DNA of 64,000 bases from Candidatus Nitrosopelagicus sp. (lineage in GTDB: Archaea; Thermoproteota; Nitrososphaeria; Nitrososphaerales; Nitrosopumilaceae), in NCBI GenBank assembly GCA_028345575.1, contig JAOMDR010000002.1, forward strand, positions 1 through 64,000. Direction: 5' to 3'. Shown piece after piece: positions 18,810 through 28,279 of the stretch. Every line of letters begins with the position of its first letter. Position 1 is the first letter of the stretch. A model generated the notes under the pieces. It was not told where the DNA came from, ran no database searches, and saw only the letters and a program-made list of their open reading frames with translations. The position numbers were made by a program, and so were the translations under genes.

Positions 18810-19127
18810 CTAATTTTTGAGATTTAATAACGAAAATTTCTTTTTAAGAGAATTTTGATATGTTTCATAAGAATTTCCTAATCCTTCACATTTTTTACAT
18901 ATACATAGTTGAGAAACAACTGAACGATCACAATCATCTTGAAATTCACATTGGGAGCACCCAGCAGAGCCATCACATATCATGCATTTGAGATCTTCAG
19001 TTTCGACACATTTTTCGTGTTTGACTCCTAGACCTTTTGACCATAAGCCAATTTCATTTACATTGATTTTTTCATTACATACTATGCATGTGCCATCAAA
19101 TTTCATTGCAATTTTTCGCCAGCTCAT
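18810..19127 (-). CDS. Small Cys-rich (zinc/metal-binding) protein, translationally coupled to rfcL
   Basis: 105 aa with 11 Cys: CIVC, HEKC, CMIC, CSQC, CICKKC; 4-bp ATGA overlap with the rfcL stop. Confidence 0.75.
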   Translation of the reverse strand: MSWRKIAMKFDGTCIVCNEKINVNEIGLWSKGLGVKHEKCVETEDLKCMICDGSAGCSQCEFQDDCDRSVVSQLCICKKCEGLGNSYETYQNSLKKKFSLLNLKN

Positions 19128-20293
19128 TGTAAAAGTTCAATCTCCTTTTCAATTAATTCTTCATACGTTTCTTCAAATTCAAGTTCAATAGAATCATTTT
19201 TCTTTAATGATAAAATGATTGGAAAGAAAAATGTTGCAAAGGTACTATTCGATACATGAAGTTTTTTAGATAATGTTGAACCAATAGCTTTGATTTTTGC
19301 ACCATCCCATCGTAGTCTATTCAATAATGGCCAAGATAGATTATACTGAGTGTATCTAGCAGAAGAATCTTTTTCATAAAGGGATAACAAAATTGAATCA
19401 AGGTAACGTAGTAATCTCCAATTTTGTGTTTTCATTATTTTTCCATAAAGTAAATCAGCTTCTGAAATAATTTCTAGTGCTTTAGACATTTTGTCTGAAG
19501 ATAGATTACTAGTAATGATACTTGAATAAAATGCATTAATTTTTTCTCTAGGATCAATTCTTAAAGAGAATAAAACAACTCTTGCTTCCTCAAGTGACTG
19601 TGATTTGAAAAATGCATTTAATCCATCTTCAATGTTTAGAGATTCAAATGATTTTTCAGTATTGGGTTCAAATCCAGTAACTAATACTTGTGCAGAGTTT
19701 ATCATAGAACGAATATCACCTTTCGAATCAGTAATTAATTTTATCAATCTTCCAGGATTAATTTTTGCTTTTTCTTTTTCTAATATCATATCAAGATATA
19801 ATTTAAGAAATCTAGGCGACAACGGACTAATCTGCAAAGTTTTTACAACTTTTTTTATTTTCTTCATTTTATCAGAAGAACCATAATTACCTGCAAGTAC
19901 AATTGGAACAGTTGGTTCTTTTAAGATGTTAATGAGAGCCTCAACTCCTCCATAATCAGAACGTCCATGTATTCCATCTACTTCATCAATGAAAATCATG
20001 GGTTCCCCAAGAACAGTTTGATTTCCAAGTACAGGAGTTAGTATTTCTTGAATATTTTTTTTGTTTCTAACATCACTTGCGTTAAGACTAATCATGTCAT
20101 ACCCAAATTGTTTTCCTGCGAGAAAACACATTGTTGTTTTTCCAATTCCAGGAGGACCAATCAATAATAGTGGTTTTGTTCCTTTTTTCCATTTTCCAAA
20201 CCATTCAACAAATTGTTTTCTAGCATCTTCATTTCCAACCATATCAAAAATATTTTGAGGTCGGTATTTTTCAGACCACATCATTTGTATCAC
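19124..20293 (-). CDS. rfcL: Replication factor C large subunit
   Basis: MWSEKYRPQNIFDMVGNED, GPPGIGKTTMC Walker A, MIFIDEVDGI Walker B. Confidence 0.92.
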   Translation of the reverse strand: MIQMMWSEKYRPQNIFDMVGNEDARKQFVEWFGKWKKGTKPLLLIGPPGIGKTTMCFLAGKQFGYDMISLNASDVRNKKNIQEILTPVLGNQTVLGEPMIFIDEVDGIHGRSDYGGVEALINILKEPTVPIVLAGNYGSSDKMKKIKKVVKTLQISPLSPRFLKLYLDMILEKEKAKINPGRLIKLITDSKGDIRSMINSAQVLVTGFEPNTEKSFESLNIEDGLNAFFKSQSLEEARVVLFSLRIDPREKINAFYSSIITSNLSSDKMSKALEIISEADLLYGKIMKTQNWRLLRYLDSILLSLYEKDSSARYTQYNLSWPLLNRLRWDGAKIKAIGSTLSKKLHVSNSTFATFFFPIILSLKKNDSIELEFEETYEELIEKEIELLQ

Positions 20294-21408
20294 TTAGGAA
20301 GGTTTTGAGTCAAATCTGACCAGATATTCTCTTCTTGGAGTTTTTTATACCAAAATAGATTATAGTGTTCGACAGTTAGGAACAAAAATTCTAAGAATTT
20401 TCGATGTGAGAAACTATTTGGGAGTTTTTCAAGAGCGGCTCTAGCATCATTAAGATATGATTCGCTGTGATTCATGGTCTCTTCAAATCCACTCTTTACA
20501 TCATTCATTTTTAGAGAATAGAACAGTGGCCATGATGGTATTTTTGCTGCTTTATCTCTAATGCTGTCTTCAATTTCATTTCCACATCCAACAGATTCTG
20601 CTGCTTTTGCCATTCCAGTGTAAAAGATATCAGCTAACGGTGCACGATTTAATGCCATGTTTCGACCAGCCGTACCCATAACAGAACGATATTTCTTGTA
20701 ACTCTCAACTAATTCTTCTTCTGTAATTGATGTAGGTTTATCTTTTAATTTCGTATCAAGGTATTGTCCAATTCTTGCCTGCTTGAATCCTTCTTCAAAT
20801 TCTTTTAGTACATCCTCGCCACCTTTTGAAATTTTTTCTCTTGCAAGTTTTAGAATATATGGATTCATTAGTTTGTAATCATCAAGATATTCCAAATCCT
20901 CATCTTTGTCTACAATTCTATCCATTGGTTCACTAAGATCTATTGCAATTATGTGACCATCTACAATATCCTCGCGCATATTGGTACTTGGATCATCTTT
21001 AAAGTAATCAGTTGACGCATCAAAAAGACCATTGAATACAGGAAATGTCATTTTTACAAAATTTGAGTTTAGAATTCTAAGAACTCTGTCGTGTAGAGTA
21101 TCAAAATCAGATAGTTTCGATTTAATAGGATCTATTTCAGAAGCATTAAGAATAATTTCTGTTGAACCCACTTCTTCTGCAAATTTTTGTTGTGTGGTGT
21201 TAGGAGATTCATCAGATTTTATTTGATCAAATAAATTTTTTGCAAATCTTTTAGCAAATTCTGGAAATGTATTTTCTGCTTCTTCCTTATAATGATTAAA
21301 TTGTTTGAATCCTTTTGATTTGAATAAACCTTGTTTTATGATTTGTTTTCCAGGTTTAGTTCCCATTAATGCACTTTTACTGAAAATTGATTCGTCTTTT
21401 CCACTCAC
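20290..21408 (-). CDS. Uncharacterised 372 aa protein overlapping rfcL by 4 bp
   Basis: Long ORF with continuous coding character and no recognisable motif; ATGA overlap with rfcL. Confidence 0.75.
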   Translation of the reverse strand: MSGKDESIFSKSALMGTKPGKQIIKQGLFKSKGFKQFNHYKEEAENTFPEFAKRFAKNLFDQIKSDESPNTTQQKFAEEVGSTEIILNASEIDPIKSKLSDFDTLHDRVLRILNSNFVKMTFPVFNGLFDASTDYFKDDPSTNMREDIVDGHIIAIDLSEPMDRIVDKDEDLEYLDDYKLMNPYILKLAREKISKGGEDVLKEFEEGFKQARIGQYLDTKLKDKPTSITEEELVESYKKYRSVMGTAGRNMALNRAPLADIFYTGMAKAAESVGCGNEIEDSIRDKAAKIPSWPLFYSLKMNDVKSGFEETMNHSESYLNDARAALEKLPNSFSHRKFLEFLFLTVEHYNLFWYKKLQEENIWSDLTQNLPK

Positions 21409-21452
21409 AAAAGATTGTTAACAAATTGCTATTTATGCCTTCAAAGATCTAA

Positions 21453-21908
21453 TTACATTCGTCTAAACTCTGCAGCGCCTTTTTCTGTAATTCTCAGTTG
21501 TATTGATTTTCCAAATGGACCACTTTTTTCTACAGGTCTCATTAGGCCTTTTTTCTCAAGATCTTGAAGAATGGTATCTAGATTGTTTGTCGATATGTTT
21601 CCTTTCTTCTGAAGTTCTTCAAATTTTGATATGTTAGTCATCAATAAACCAAGTACAATTTTTTCTTTAGACCAGTTTTTTGTTGAAAATTCTTCTCGAC
21701 GTGGAGATTCTTGAAAATTATCAGATGATGATGATTCTCTAAAATTATCCGCAGATGGTGATTCTTGGAAAAAATTTCCACGTGGGGTTTCAGGACGAGG
21801 TGATATGTCTTGTTTAAGACCAGCACGTCTCAATAATCTTGGGAGTATTCTAGCAAGTGGTATGATCATGAATATGAGCAAATAGATCCAAGAGTAATTT
21901 TCTTCCAT
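21453..21908 (-). CDS. N-terminally membrane-anchored winged-helix (MarR-like) protein
   Basis: N-terminal WIYLLIFMIIPLARILP segment, Ser-rich repeat linker, C-terminal LQDLEKKGLMRPVEKSGPFGKSIQLRITEKGAAEF. Confidence 0.65.
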   Translation of the reverse strand: MEENYSWIYLLIFMIIPLARILPRLLRRAGLKQDISPRPETPRGNFFQESPSADNFRESSSSDNFQESPRREEFSTKNWSKEKIVLGLLMTNISKFEELQKKGNISTNNLDTILQDLEKKGLMRPVEKSGPFGKSIQLRITEKGAAEFRRM

Positions 21909-21953
21909 GTTATATGATAATGATTCGAAATTAATAATGTATATGTTGGGTTT

Positions 21954-22274
21954 CTATTGTGGCTGTGAGAAAACACGATATTCGCCGATGGTAGAACTAC
22001 ATTTGTGACAGGTGTACTGACCTCTCTCAATTAAGATTAATCCATTAGCAACCTCTTCATTTGGTTTTTCTTCTATTTGAAAACCAGTTGGTCCATCAAA
22101 CTCAGAATTACATGCTTTACAGAAATGTTTCAGCATTTTTGAAGGATCTAATTTTTCAAGTGAAGCTAGGAAGTGTTTGTCTATGTTTGGTACAAGTTTT
22201 GATTTTTGTACTTCTTCATCAGTAAGTTCAGCATTAACCCATCCACCTGAGCCTTGTAATTCTATTGCCGTCAT
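21954..22274 (-). CDS. Small zinc-ribbon protein of unknown function
   Basis: 106 aa with two Cys pairs: CKAC ... CHKC. Confidence 0.7.
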   Translation of the reverse strand: MTAIELQGSGGWVNAELTDEEVQKSKLVPNIDKHFLASLEKLDPSKMLKHFCKACNSEFDGPTGFQIEEKPNEEVANGLILIERGQYTCHKCSSTIGEYRVFSQPQ

Positions 22275-22351
22275 AATTGATTAATTTCAAGCATGAATAA
22301 AGAGGTTTTCAAATTAGGTGAAAAAATTATTCAATTAAATTATCCACAAAT

Positions 22352-23161
22352 TTGAAAATCATAATGGAAACTAATCAAGTTCTCAAAGAAGCATCAAGAA
22401 GAATTTATGAGGCGGTGAAAGACATGGCAGGAACAGAAAAAGCCGCTGGTGATTTTGGAAGAGGTGCAGGAGGAGATATTTCTAGAAATATCGACATTAC
22501 TGCAGAAACCACTGTTTTAGATTATCTAAAAGAGATTAATTTTGAGTGTGTAGTTTTAGGAGAAGAATGTGGTCGAGTAGAACTATCAGAAAATCCAAAA
22601 GGATTTGTTATCATGGATGCAATCGATGGTTCTGCAAATGCGGTTAGAGGTGTGCCATTTTTCTGTTCATCATTAGCATTTGCAACAGAAAATAGGCTCA
22701 GTTCCATAACAGACGGAGTGATTACAAATCTTTCAACAGGTGAAATGTATTCTGCGTCAGAAGGAAAAGGTGCATTTCTAGATGACAAACAAATTTCAGT
22801 TTACAAAGGTACCCCATTGTACAAAATAGTCGGAGTCAATACTTCAGGTGCATCACAAGAAATAATGAAAAAATTACAACCTGTTTTTGAACATCATAGT
22901 CATACCAGACATTTTGGTGCAAATGCATTAGAAATGGCAATGTTTGCACAAGGTTTGATGGATGTCTTTATTGATTTAAGAGATAAAATTCGAATCCAAG
23001 ATATTGCAGCAGGATACATAATTGTTAAAGAAGCAGGAGGTTTGCTTTTAGATTCAGAATTCAATCCTCTTGATGCAGATTTGAGTTATGATACAAGAGT
23101 TTCTTTTATTGCAGCTGCAAATCAGGAAATTTTAGACGAGATACTTCCAAGAGAAAAATAA
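22352..23161 (+). CDS. Inositol monophosphatase/FBPase family protein
   Basis: VVLGEECGRVE, MDAIDGSANAVRGVPFFCSSLAFA, RIQDIAAGYIIVKEAGG. Confidence 0.88.
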   Translation: MKIIMETNQVLKEASRRIYEAVKDMAGTEKAAGDFGRGAGGDISRNIDITAETTVLDYLKEINFECVVLGEECGRVELSENPKGFVIMDAIDGSANAVRGVPFFCSSLAFATENRLSSITDGVITNLSTGEMYSASEGKGAFLDDKQISVYKGTPLYKIVGVNTSGASQEIMKKLQPVFEHHSHTRHFGANALEMAMFAQGLMDVFIDLRDKIRIQDIAAGYIIVKEAGGLLLDSEFNPLDADLSYDTRVSFIAAANQEILDEILPREK

Positions 23162-23164
23162 ATT

Positions 23165-24001
23165 TTATCCGTATGATTCGTATTTGACTTCAAAAGTTCC
23201 ATCTTCATGCGGATTATCTCTATTGACAAATCCTCTATCATCAACATAATCCATTACTCCATCGATGGTTCCTTGATAACCACAAATGTAAATTCTAGTA
23301 TTCTCAGGAGTAACTTTTTCTCCAACTAATTCATCTAACGGAGAAACACCTTGTGCGTTTGCTTTGAAAAATGATTCAACTCTTCCTACTTGACCATTCC
23401 ATGATCTATTGTATTGTTCTTTTGGTCTACTAATTGCAGCCCTGTAAAGAAAGTTCCATTCATCAGTTCCTCTCTCTTTACTTTCATTTTCAAAGTCAGT
23501 GAGAAGACGTTTGTAACTTAATTCATCAACATAACTTGCACCATGTAAAACTACAAGTTGTCTTTTATCATTAGTATCGTGAAAATGATGTGCAAATGCG
23601 ATGAACGGTGCAAGACCAGTTCCGCCACCTACGCAGACTACTCTTCTATTATCTGGTTCTCCATTTCGATATTTATCTTCGATTATCAAGTCGTCACCAG
23701 TTGGATCACCAAGTAATACTTCATCACCAACACTAAGATAGAATAATTCAGTGGTTACACGACCAGGTAATGGTTTTCTTACCCATCTAATTACAAATTC
23801 AAAATAATCTCTATTTTCAGCATGTGATGCAATTGAATATGCACGTTTTACAATTTTATTTTCCGCAGCTACCGGTAAACCAATAGTTAGAAATTGTCCA
23901 GTTTTGTATTTTGGCATACCAGTTATTGGAACTAGACGAATTACAACTAGATCTTCTTTTAATAATTCAGTATAGATGATCTTTGCTTTTGTATCTGCCA
24001 T
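23165..24001 (-). CDS. Ferredoxin--NADP(+) reductase family protein (paralogue 1)
   Basis: RAYSIAS FAD motif, VCVGGGTGLAPFIAFA, YICGYQGTIDGVMDY, C-terminal YESYG. Confidence 0.88.
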   Translation of the reverse strand: MADTKAKIIYTELLKEDLVVIRLVPITGMPKYKTGQFLTIGLPVAAENKIVKRAYSIASHAENRDYFEFVIRWVRKPLPGRVTTELFYLSVGDEVLLGDPTGDDLIIEDKYRNGEPDNRRVVCVGGGTGLAPFIAFAHHFHDTNDKRQLVVLHGASYVDELSYKRLLTDFENESKERGTDEWNFLYRAAISRPKEQYNRSWNGQVGRVESFFKANAQGVSPLDELVGEKVTPENTRIYICGYQGTIDGVMDYVDDRGFVNRDNPHEDGTFEVKYESYG

Positions 24002-24096
24002 GTGAGGAAAGTTTCTTGATTTGGATAAATGTATTTCTCTTCAAAATTTGACAGAATTACTTATATTTAGAAAATTAACCAGCCAAAATTAGTCAC

Positions 24097-24261
24097 ATGA
24101 CAAAAATTACATGTAGAGATTACGGATTTGAATGTCAATACGAAATTGAGGGCGAAGTAGAAAATGTGATCGATGCATATAGAAAACATAGTGATGAAGA
24201 ACACGGAATAGAGTATTCTGTAGAGACACTAACACAAGTAATTCTAAGACAACAAGGCTAA
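24097..24261 (+). CDS. DUF1059 family small protein (54 aa; below the ORF-track size cutoff)
   Basis: MTKITCRDYGFECQYEIEGEVENVIDAYRKHSDEEHGIEYSVETLTQVILRQQG. Confidence 0.8.
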   Translation: MTKITCRDYGFECQYEIEGEVENVIDAYRKHSDEEHGIEYSVETLTQVILRQQG

Positions 24262-24271
24262 TCGTAAAAAA

Positions 24272-25399
24272 TTAAACTCTTTTCATTGAAGCAGATAAGA
24301 CGGGTAATTCCTTATCAATGATTTTCTCAACAGCAGGTACAATTCCAGCTCTTAATTTTGCATTTTCTTCATAAATTTCTGCAACCTGATCTCTAAATAA
24401 TAATTTTATTCGAGGTAACTCCATAATGGTTTCTTCTACGGCTCTTGGCTCAGATATGTCTAAAATTAGAGTTCCTTTTTTCTTTTCTTTCATAACAAGT
24501 TTGATTCGTTCAAGATCAATCAAAAAGTAATCAGCAGTAGTAGCAACTATGACAATATCAAATTTATCAAATCCTGAAAGTGCATCAACAAACTCCATTG
24601 GGGTACCGCACAAAAGTTGTGAGAAATTCGTAGCACGTTGCATATCTTTACTAGTAACTGTGAATGAAATTTCTTTTTGTCCTAGTGTTTTTGCAACCAT
24701 AGCAGCAGATTCACCAGTTCCAATGAGTAAGACCTTCTTTTTTGCATCCAAACCAACTTTTTCTTCTACCAAGTTTAATGCAACATCTCCTAATGATAAA
24801 ACTTCTTTACTTATTTCAGTTGAATCTCGAATTGAATTAGCAAGTCGAATTATACTATCAAATAATTTATTGAGAATTTTTCCTGAGGCACCAGATTTTT
24901 TTGCAAGTTCTAATGATTTTTTAATTTCGTCAAAGACTTCTTCTTTTCCAACAACTATAGAATCTAATCCACAAGCTAATCGTAAAAGATGAAGGTAAAC
25001 ATCATCATCTTTGAAGACTTCCAAGGTTTGATCAAAATGATCAATATCAATTTGCTCTATACTAGAATTTTGTTCCCAAGTTTCTTTCATTTGATTAATT
25101 ACCAAACCTTTTCCTTCAGGTCTTCTTGCATCAGTAGAATCATCTGTTTCAAGATTACTTACGGTAAAAATTTCTACTCTACTAGAAGTTTGAATTATAA
25201 TACATTCTTCAACACCAGGAATTTTTTTGAAGGCCTCTGTTGCAGCGTTTACATCTTTGAATGCAAATCTAGCAAGAGAATGAAGAGGAACATTTTTGAA
25301 AGTTACTCTTGCATTTAAAACATCAAATTTTAGTTCGCTCACATCATTCACCAAAATTAATTTAATTTTTTCTTCCACCTTTTGCAGTTCTGAAAACAT
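24272..25399 (-). CDS. hemA: Glutamyl-tRNA reductase (true start may be a GTG at 25351 or 25342)
   Basis: SSRVEIFTV, LACGLDSIVVGKEEV, VLLIGTGESAAMVAKTL, ISEPRAVEE. Confidence 0.93.
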   Translation of the reverse strand: MFSELQKVEEKIKLILVNDVSELKFDVLNARVTFKNVPLHSLARFAFKDVNAATEAFKKIPGVEECIIIQTSSRVEIFTVSNLETDDSTDARRPEGKGLVINQMKETWEQNSSIEQIDIDHFDQTLEVFKDDDVYLHLLRLACGLDSIVVGKEEVFDEIKKSLELAKKSGASGKILNKLFDSIIRLANSIRDSTEISKEVLSLGDVALNLVEEKVGLDAKKKVLLIGTGESAAMVAKTLGQKEISFTVTSKDMQRATNFSQLLCGTPMEFVDALSGFDKFDIVIVATTADYFLIDLERIKLVMKEKKKGTLILDISEPRAVEETIMELPRIKLLFRDQVAEIYEENAKLRAGIVPAVEKIIDKELPVLSASMKRV

Positions 25400-26027
25400 T
25401 CATTCCAAGATAATAATTTTCATGTAGTGAATCCAAATATGCAAGATTTTGTTCAACTTGTGCAATATCATCAGGCAGTGCTTCAGGATCATTTCTAAGA
25501 CGATCTAATTTTGCTTGCAATTCATCACCAAGAACAGTTATTCCAGTTTCATAATTGGAGGTTCCTCCAAAACGTTCGTCTAAAATATTTTGAGGATTGT
25601 ATTCAGGTGTAGTATCTTCATAATTGAGAGCTTTACGTGTAATGTCATCTTTTTCATCTTCAGATAAAATAGGTTTTGGAAATCTATCTACCTTATCTAA
25701 GAAAAATTCAGGTTCACCCATCTCTCTTCTAAATATAATTTCATTTTTTCTTTTGTTAGTTACATCAGGTGCTTTTGGAGCTTCTGCTTTAATTTCTTCA
25801 GCAATTGCTTTGAATTCATCTTCTGATGCTTTTGATGCAGCTTCTTTCAATTCTTTGGCTTTTGCAATTGCAGCTTCTGCTGCAGCTTCTGCTTCTTCTG
25901 CTGCCTTCATTGCTTTTTGAGCATCTTTAGATGCCTTGATAGATTTTTGACCATCCTGTTTTTTTGATTCTGCATCTACTTTTGGAGCATCCTTTACTTC
26001 AGAATCTTTTTTGTCGTCAGACATCAA
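25362..26027 (-). CDS. Uncharacterised protein with Ala/Lys/Glu-rich N-terminal coiled coil upstream of hemA
   Basis: 221 aa; KAAEEAEAAAEAAIAKAKELKEAASKA then a non-repetitive acidic C-terminal region. Confidence 0.7.
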   Translation of the reverse strand: MMSDDKKDSEVKDAPKVDAESKKQDGQKSIKASKDAQKAMKAAEEAEAAAEAAIAKAKELKEAASKASEDEFKAIAEEIKAEAPKAPDVTNKRKNEIIFRREMGEPEFFLDKVDRFPKPILSEDEKDDITRKALNYEDTTPEYNPQNILDERFGGTSNYETGITVLGDELQAKLDRLRNDPEALPDDIAQVEQNLAYLDSLHENYYLGMNVFRTAKGGRKN

Positions 26028-26119
26028 TTTTTCACTGAAATTGCCCGGATTTTAAGATTATTGTGACAAACAAGGTAGAACGTCATGCGATCACATAATG
26101 TTAATTTGAAAAATAAAAG

Positions 26120-26194
26120 CGCCCTCGGCGGGATTTGAACCCGCGTCTCAGCCGTGACAGGGCCGAATTCTAGACCGGGCTATACTACAAGGGC
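26120..26194 (-). tRNA. tRNA-Asp (GTC)
   Basis: GCCCTTG...TTCGGCCCTGTCACGGCTGA...GGGTTCAAATCCC...CGAGGGCG. Confidence 0.95.
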
Positions 26195-26291
26195 AGTATT
26201 TACAAGAAAAAGAACTGCTGGTTTTAAAGTTTCCATTTTTAATTTTAGACTGGTAAAAGACTAAATTGTACAATAATGGAAAAACTCGCAT

Positions 26292-26365
26292 GGGTCTATA
26301 GCGCAGCCAGGTAGCGCACCGCCCTTTTAAGGCGGCTGTCGTGGGTTCGAATCCCACTAGACCCG
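26292..26365 (+). tRNA. tRNA-Lys (TTT)
   Basis: GGGTCTA...CCGCCCTTTTAAGGCGG...GGGTTCGAATCCC...TAGACCCG. Confidence 0.95.
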
Positions 26366-26368
26366 CAT

Positions 26369-27829
26369 CTATTTTGTAAGTGTTTTAACTCGTTTTTCTA
26401 ATAATGTTAATGATTTTTTCACATTATCATTTTGAATTTTAATAGAATTTTTTAGAGTTACAAGTTTTCTGTTTCTTTGTCCAATCATTCGTGTTTGTTC
26501 TGAAGTGCCAGAAGATCCTTTTGATTTTCTTTGTTTAAGAGATGATGAGATGGTGGTTTTTTGAATTAACTCAAAAAGTTTTTGTAATTTAATCTCTTTA
26601 ATTTGAAGAGATTCAATTTCATCTAATTCTAGATCGGAGAGTAGTTTTTTTGAATTATGTGATAGTTGGACAAGGTTACCAACAATGTTATGTGCAGTAC
26701 GAAATGGTATTTTTTCAAGAACTAAATTTTCTGCCAAATCTAAAGCAACTAGAAATCCTTCTTCTGTTGCTTGTTGCATTTTTTCCTGATTAACGATAAG
26801 ATCAGACAACATTGATTTGATAATAATTAATGCAGTGATTGATGTTTTTGATGTTGACCAGATTGAAGATTTTATTTGTTGTAAATCCCTACTATAGCCA
26901 GAAGGCAAACCTTTGGTGGTAGTTAAGATAGATGTCAAATAGCCTATAACCTGAGATGTTTTTCCTCGTGTGAGTTCTAAGATATCAGGATTTTTCTTTT
27001 GTGGCATTACACTTGATGGTGATGTAAAATCATCAGAAAGTTCTATGAATGAAAATTCAGCTGAAGACCAAATGATAAAGTCTTCAGATAATCTACTTAG
27101 ATTTGTCATCATGATTGCAGAGTTTGCAACATATTCTGCTACAAAGTCACGCGTACTTGTTGCATCAATTGAATTTTCTACAAGAGATGTAAATCCAAGC
27201 ATTTTTGCAGTACTATCTCTATCAATAGGAAGACTAGTTCCCCCTACAGGACCAGCACCTAATGGACTTTGATTAACTCGTGTATACAATGACATGAATC
27301 TATCTAAATCACGGAATAGTGAATCGGCGTATGACAATAAGTAATGTGAGAATACTCCAACTTGAGCTTGTTGAAGATGTGTATAAAGTGGCATTATTGT
27401 TTTAGTATTTTCTTGTGCTGTTTTTAGTAAAGTGGAGATTGTTTCAATTAGACATTGTAATAATATGTTAATATCATCACGGATTTTTAGTCGAATATCA
27501 AGTGCCACTTGATCATTTCGTGAACGAGCAGTGTGCATTTTTCCACCATTTTCAATTCCAGTTTTCTTGATAACAAGAGATTCTATTAATTCATGAATAT
27601 CTTCAGGTTCAAAATCAGGCTGGGAGATGTTTCCGCCTTTTAGTTCTTCTAATGCAGTTAAAATTTTTTTTACCTCAATTTTTGACAAGAGTTTATTTTC
27701 ATATAACATGATGGCGTGTGCTTCGCTTCCGATGATATCATAAAATGCAATATCAGAATCGTCTTTTATGGATGAGACATAACTTAGTGTAATATCATCA
27801 AGATCTTTTCCTAATCGAGAACGATACAT
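26369..27829 (-). CDS. argH: Argininosuccinate lyase (start MYRSRLGKD at 27829 preferred over 27835)
   Basis: TARSRNDQVALD, GSSVMPQKKNPDILELTRGK-type signature (SPSSVMPQKKNPD). Confidence 0.95.
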   Translation of the reverse strand: MYRSRLGKDLDDITLSYVSSIKDDSDIAFYDIIGSEAHAIMLYENKLLSKIEVKKILTALEELKGGNISQPDFEPEDIHELIESLVIKKTGIENGGKMHTARSRNDQVALDIRLKIRDDINILLQCLIETISTLLKTAQENTKTIMPLYTHLQQAQVGVFSHYLLSYADSLFRDLDRFMSLYTRVNQSPLGAGPVGGTSLPIDRDSTAKMLGFTSLVENSIDATSTRDFVAEYVANSAIMMTNLSRLSEDFIIWSSAEFSFIELSDDFTSPSSVMPQKKNPDILELTRGKTSQVIGYLTSILTTTKGLPSGYSRDLQQIKSSIWSTSKTSITALIIIKSMLSDLIVNQEKMQQATEEGFLVALDLAENLVLEKIPFRTAHNIVGNLVQLSHNSKKLLSDLELDEIESLQIKEIKLQKLFELIQKTTISSSLKQRKSKGSSGTSEQTRMIGQRNRKLVTLKNSIKIQNDNVKKSLTLLEKRVKTLTK

Positions 27830-27847
27830 CAACATGGATTCAAAATC

Positions 27848-27859
27848 GCTATATATAGC
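27848..27859. promoter_or_regulatory. Perfect palindrome GCTATATATAGC: candidate bidirectional TATA element for argH and the DUF59 gene
   Basis: Centre at 27853.5, ~24.5 bp from both the ATG at 27878 (+) and the ATG at 27829 (-). Confidence 0.6.
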
Positions 27860-27877
27860 AACTACGGATTCAATTCA

Positions 27878-28279
27878 ATGACACAAGATGTGAAACAGCT
27901 ACGAGTGAAAATTTTTGACGAATTATCACAAATTGTAGATCCTGAAATAAACACAACAATTACAGAATTAGAATTGATTGACGAAGTAGACATCAGTGAT
28001 GCAAATGTCAAAGTTGATTTACATCTAACAAGTCCATTTTGCCCAGCAGTTTTTGGATTTAAAATTTGTCAAGATATTCATGATAATTTATTGAGTATAC
28101 ATGGAATTGATGATGTGAAGGTAAATGTCTCAAATCACTTTATGGCTGAACAGATTAACAATCAAGTAAATAACAGTCCAAATCCTCACAAAAAGGAAGA
28201 TACAGTATCACATGGAGATAACACAAGTGGTGATTCCGTAAGTGACAAAAAAACCGAACCAGAAGAAAAGAAAGATTAA
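27878..28279 (+). CDS. DUF59/MIP18-family metal-sulfur cluster assembly factor
   Basis: DELSQIVDPEINTTITELELIDEVDI, LTSPFCP. Confidence 0.85.
   Translation: MTQDVKQLRVKIFDELSQIVDPEINTTITELELIDEVDISDANVKVDLHLTSPFCPAVFGFKICQDIHDNLLSIHGIDDVKVNVSNHFMAEQINNQVNNSPNPHKKEDTVSHGDNTSGDSVSDKKTEPEEKKD

Noticed and set aside
26148-26357. 69 aa minus-strand ORF MGFEPTTAALKGRCATWLRYRPMRV...
   Set aside because: Spans tRNA-Asp and is antisense to tRNA-Lys; the classic spurious tRNA-derived translation.
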